From a virus: a DNA stretch of 49,461 nt. The DNA is taken from the IMG/VR virus record IMGVR_UViG_3300046009_010293, positions 1-49,461 of that record. One strand, given 5' to 3'. Made by a program: the position numbers and the translations under genes. This document shows, one piece after another, positions 46,689 through 49,461 of this stretch (position 1 is its first letter; each line of letters starts with the position of its first letter). The notes beneath the pieces were generated by a model that did not search any database, was not told the origin of the DNA, and saw only the letters and a list, made by a program, of their open reading frames with translations.

Positions 46689-48034
46689 GGGTGGGCGGGT
46701 TCGCTGAAGAGGTCAACGGTATGGGCGTCGCGGGTTGAGGCTGGCACCAGCTTTTCAGCGCCTGCGGTCTTGAGCAGCTGGGCGTGTTCAATGCGCGCGC
46801 GGGCAATGGCCAGGTATTCGGCTTCACGCTCGATGCCGATGAAATTGAAGCCCTCCAGCACCGCCGCTTTGCCCGTGCTGCCACTGCCCATGAACGGGTC
46901 CAGCACCACACCGCCGGGCTGTGTGACCAAGCGGCACAGGTAGCGCATGAGGTCGGTGGGCTTGACGGTGGGGTGGACGTTGGCGCGCGTAAGGTTTGGG
47001 TTTTTATCCGCATCCTTTGACCATCCACCGCCTCCACCGTCTTTGCTTGCAATCTGGCCGGCCTGTCTTTTCTCAAACCCCTCCAGCCCCGCGTCCCGGT
47101 CTGACTTGTCGGCTTTGGCGCAGTAGAAGAAACGGGCGGCGCTGCCTCCGCTGTCGTTGTGGCCCTCTCTTGTTCGCAGTGGGTTTAATTCATTCCAACT
47201 CATTGGATTGGCGTTGCTTCCAGCCTGGCCGCCACTTTTGCTTGCAGCAGTTTCGGGAAAATGCGCCAGCACCTCTTCACTGCCATCGTGAATCAGGTTT
47301 GCGGGCCAGCGGCCATCCTCGTGCGGCTGCGATAGTGTTCCGCGCTCCCCACCGTTCGCATTCATGATTCCGCCGCTGCTGCGTTGCCCGCCTTGGGTAA
47401 CTTGCGGAGCAACTCCGGCAACCCTGCACCCATCAATGTTCAGCCCACCAGTGCCATGCTTCAACAAGTTCGCCGCCACAGTGCCGTCCAGCGGCTTGCG
47501 GGCTACGGTGATCGGCTCCAGCGCAGGCTTTAGCGCAGTGCCCCAGCCTTGCCACTGGCGGGCGGCATCGGTGGCGGGCGCGGTAATTTCAAGTTCAATC
47601 GCCCCCCGGTTCGCCTGCGTCCATGCGTCTTGCGCAAATGTTTGCGAGCCACCAATGCCGGATTTAGTTCGGCAGCCCACCACCTCCCGCTCTGCACCCG
47701 CCGCTTTGTCAATCGCCTTGCTCGCATCCATCGACTTGGGAAACCCCGATCCATACACCCAGGCGATCATGTCGCGGATCTCAAACCCCGCATCCTCAAT
47801 GCGCACGGCCATGCGGTGCTGTGTGCGGGTGCCCGCAAAGGCCAACAAGTGCCCACCAGGCTTGAGCACACGCAGGCATTCGGCCCAAACCTCTACGGCG
47901 GGCACGTCATAGTCCCACTTCTTGCCCATAAAGCTCAGGCCATAAGGCGGGTCAGTCACCACGGCATCCACCGAACAATCGCGCATGCCCCGCAAAACCT
48001 CCAAACAATCGCCGTGGTGAAGGGTGTAGCTCAC
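46685..48034 (-). CDS. DNA methyltransferase, beta class (N4-C or N6-A), 449 aa
   Basis: DPPY (residues 28-31) comes before FMGSGSTG (near 385), the order of the beta class of exocyclic-amino methyltransferases. Between them are KPGGHLLAFAGTRTQHRM and a long middle region for target recognition (about residues 110-340), then NVHPTVKPTDLMRYLCRLVT. It lies between TerS and TerL, coupled to both; it could modify cos or protect phage DNA from restriction. Confidence 0.92.
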   Translation of the reverse strand: MSYTLHHGDCLEVLRGMRDCSVDAVVTDPPYGLSFMGKKWDYDVPAVEVWAECLRVLKPGGHLLAFAGTRTQHRMAVRIEDAGFEIRDMIAWVYGSGFPKSMDASKAIDKAAGAEREVVGCRTKSGIGGSQTFAQDAWTQANRGAIELEITAPATDAARQWQGWGTALKPALEPITVARKPLDGTVAANLLKHGTGGLNIDGCRVAGVAPQVTQGGQRSSGGIMNANGGERGTLSQPHEDGRWPANLIHDGSEEVLAHFPETAASKSGGQAGSNANPMSWNELNPLRTREGHNDSGGSAARFFYCAKADKSDRDAGLEGFEKRQAGQIASKDGGGGGWSKDADKNPNLTRANVHPTVKPTDLMRYLCRLVTQPGGVVLDPFMGSGSTGKAAVLEGFNFIGIEREAEYLAIARARIEHAQLLKTAGAEKLVPASTRDAHTVDLFSEPAHP

Positions 48035-48567
48035 GCCACCACCTCATCGTCATCCAACTCCAACCCATCCCCATCATCCCCAGCCTCATCGCGCGCCACC
48101 TCGGCCTCCAACTCATCAAGCACACTCAGCGCCGCCGCCGCCGCCACATCGCACGCCTGCGACACCGTGCGCTGCACCATCACCACGTCCTCGGGGGTCA
48201 GGGCTGGGCACAGCTTGGCCAACTGCCCGGCCAGCGGGTCCAGGGTGCCCGCAATCTTGCGGCCCACGGTGGCCAGCACTTCGTCAATGCGGGCCACCGG
48301 CGCATAGGTTTTGCGGTCAAGTTCAAGCTGAATTTCATTGCGCTCACGGCTCACGCGGGCCTGTAGCGCCCGTTCGTGCGCCAAGTCAGAATCACGCCCC
48401 GCCGCCACCAGGCGCTGCGCGGCGCAATAGGCCAGCAACCACTCGCCCAGCGTGGCCCCGCGTTCAATCACCTCGCGCTCCAGCATCTCGCTCACCGCCT
48501 GCTGGCTCACGCCAATCACCTCGCCAAACTGCGCCTGCGTGCAGGGCTGGTCAAGCATCAAACTCAT
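48031..48567 (-). CDS. terS: Terminase small subunit, 178 aa
   Basis: The N-terminal HTH (TQAQFGEVIGVSQQAVSEML) recognises packaging sites; the middle has ALQARVSRERNEIQLELDRK, a helix pairing region common to small terminases of the Nu1/GpA-partner type; the C-terminus is very acidic (DEAGDDGDGLELDDDEVV) and would contact TerL. ATG 48567 overlaps the previous gene (ATGA); an upstream open extension is not supported. Confidence 0.88.
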   Translation of the reverse strand: MSLMLDQPCTQAQFGEVIGVSQQAVSEMLEREVIERGATLGEWLLAYCAAQRLVAAGRDSDLAHERALQARVSRERNEIQLELDRKTYAPVARIDEVLATVGRKIAGTLDPLAGQLAKLCPALTPEDVVMVQRTVSQACDVAAAAALSVLDELEAEVARDEAGDDGDGLELDDDEVVA

Positions 48568-49373
48568 GCGCGCCTCCCGGCCATGGCCTGCTTTTCCAGC
48601 ACCCGCGTGGTCACGTCCCGTAAAACAGACTTCCAAATCGCTGGGCCTTTGGCCTTCACGGCATCCACCACCAGGGTGGGCATGTTCAGGCGGCGCTTGT
48701 AGGCGGCACGCGGCATAAACTTAAAGTATTGCTCCAGCTTTTTGCCGTCACCCACACGCCTGTAAACCCCGGGCGGTAACCACCCGCCGCCCTTGGCCAA
48801 GGTGTTGCGCCCCCGGCCCACCGCAAAAAACTCAGACCCCACCCCCATCTTGGCCGCCCGGCTCGCGCTGGCCTTGCTCACGCCCTTAAAGTACCTGTCG
48901 CCCGGCGCACGGATCTGCAAAGACCGAATCACCTGCTTGTAATAACTGCCCGGCACGTTGCCATACCCATCGAGCTTGCCCTTCAAAAACGAGCCCGGCG
49001 TGGTGATCCACCCCGCAGGCAAAGCCCCCTGGCGCGTCAGCAAAAACTCAGTTTTTTTCTGGTTACGCCGCATCGAGCCCAAAGCGCCCGGCCGCAAATA
49101 CTCATGCTTGGGTTTGCCCGCCGCGTCATTGGACTGAGGCACACCCACAACCGAACGCAAATTGCCCCGCTCGGCAAACGTCGCCGTCACCCGGCCCACG
49201 GTGTAAGGCGTCGGCCGATCAAAAGCCCGTTCCATGCCCCGCTGCACAAAAGGCACAGACGCCCGCGCAAACTCAGTGAGCACCCGCGCACCAATTCCCG
49301 GCAACTCCCGCGACAAAGCCCGCAACCCCCGCGCCGCAGCATCCACCCGCACATCCACAGTCACAAAAGCCAT
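48564..49373 (-). CDS. Hypothetical phage protein, 269 aa
   Basis: ATG 49373 (MAFVTVDVRVDAAARGLRAL) is the best start; a frame reaching to 49439 adds a hydrophobic start with no site. It is basic, with SREL PGIGARVLTEFARAS-type helices and a C-terminal GVYRRVGDGKKLEQYFKFMP region. It is the first gene of the late operon, just inside the putative cos end, coupled to TerS. It could be a head-associated minor protein. Not recognised. Confidence 0.75.
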   Translation of the reverse strand: MAFVTVDVRVDAAARGLRALSRELPGIGARVLTEFARASVPFVQRGMERAFDRPTPYTVGRVTATFAERGNLRSVVGVPQSNDAAGKPKHEYLRPGALGSMRRNQKKTEFLLTRQGALPAGWITTPGSFLKGKLDGYGNVPGSYYKQVIRSLQIRAPGDRYFKGVSKASASRAAKMGVGSEFFAVGRGRNTLAKGGGWLPPGVYRRVGDGKKLEQYFKFMPRAAYKRRLNMPTLVVDAVKAKGPAIWKSVLRDVTTRVLEKQAMAGRRA

Positions 49374-49461
49374 ACAACCCCCAACCGCCAGCACCATTAC
49401 CAGCAGCCCGGAATTTCTCAAAAAAAGCAATGGAGCCAAAACTAAATCGCACCCCCCCCCA

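Noticed and set aside
44262-46943. 893-codon plus-strand frame opposite TerL
   Set aside because: It is the complement of a well-recognised terminase gene; long because of third-position GC.

Overview
The window looks like the essentially complete genome of a lambda-like temperate siphophage (about 49.5 kb, high GC) that infects a betaproteobacterium, most likely in Burkholderiales/Comamonadaceae. That host assignment is inferred from the protein families (CP76/CII-like regulator, Mor-like activator, GpA-type large terminase, protease-capsid fusion, GATTCC...GGGGGCACCA-type tRNA attachment core). No terminal redundancy is visible, and the small terminase lies near the right edge. This fits a cos-type genome drawn with its packaging end at the right.

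Layout. (1) 1-5064, plus strand: an 18-bp tandem repeat, a clear sigma70 promoter (293-321), three small unknown genes, an 806-aa polyvalent-type protein and a helix-turn-helix protein. A 31-bp DNA repeat recurs through this block in more than one reading frame and fills the intergenic gap at 5073-5157. (2) 5158-10794, minus strand: the early operon, running from a Cro-like gene through a CII-like regulator and several small DNA-binding proteins to a replication initiator/loader, DnaB helicase and a zinc-finger protein, almost all with ATGA overlaps. Two small plus-strand genes interrupt it, each behind the same 64-bp hairpin leader that would sequester the ribosome binding site. (3) 10801-12303: immunity region. 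It has operators of the form GTTTAG-N4-CTAAAC, a CI-like repressor without a protease domain, a zinc-ribbon membrane protein, a terminator, and an operator-controlled, heavily structured, apparently non-coding transcript that ends in a strong terminator. (4) 12302-12838, minus strand: a membrane protein preceded by a tiny proline-rich ORF. (5) 12941-19774, plus strand: a terminator-led operon of about fifteen tightly overlapping accessory genes, including a LuxR-type HTH protein, a C5-cytosine methyltransferase with a conserved second gene in an overlapping frame, a duplicated Ea22-like gene pair and an excisionase-like protein. (6) 19731-21017: tyrosine integrase, attP with a tRNA 3'-end core, and a leftward terminator.

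(7) 21067-49373, minus strand, reading right to left: the late operon. An unknown gene, TerS, a DNA methyltransferase, TerL, a Mor-like activator, a DUF6148/gpW-like protein, portal, ClpP protease-capsid fusion, DUF2190 protein, two head-tail genes, tail tube, chaperones with a probable -1 frameshift, tape measure (1971 aa), tip proteins, a C-type-lectin tail protein of the diversity-generating-retroelement type, papain-like hydrolase, two holin candidates, M15 endolysin, fibre genes, and Rz/Rz1 spanins.

How it works together: the Cro/CI switch controls the leftward early operon (replication) and apparently the structured RNA; integrase, attP and the excisionase candidate handle lysogeny; the late operon builds a siphovirus particle and lyses the cell. 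The most unusual features are the dispersed 31-bp repeat, the twin ribosome-binding-site-sequestering leaders, the structured immunity RNA, the methyltransferase dual-coding locus, identical hairpins flanking the portal/gpW cassette, and the lectin tail protein without a reverse transcriptase in the window. Bases 49374-49461 contain no gene I can support and end in a run of ten C, which may be an assembly edge.
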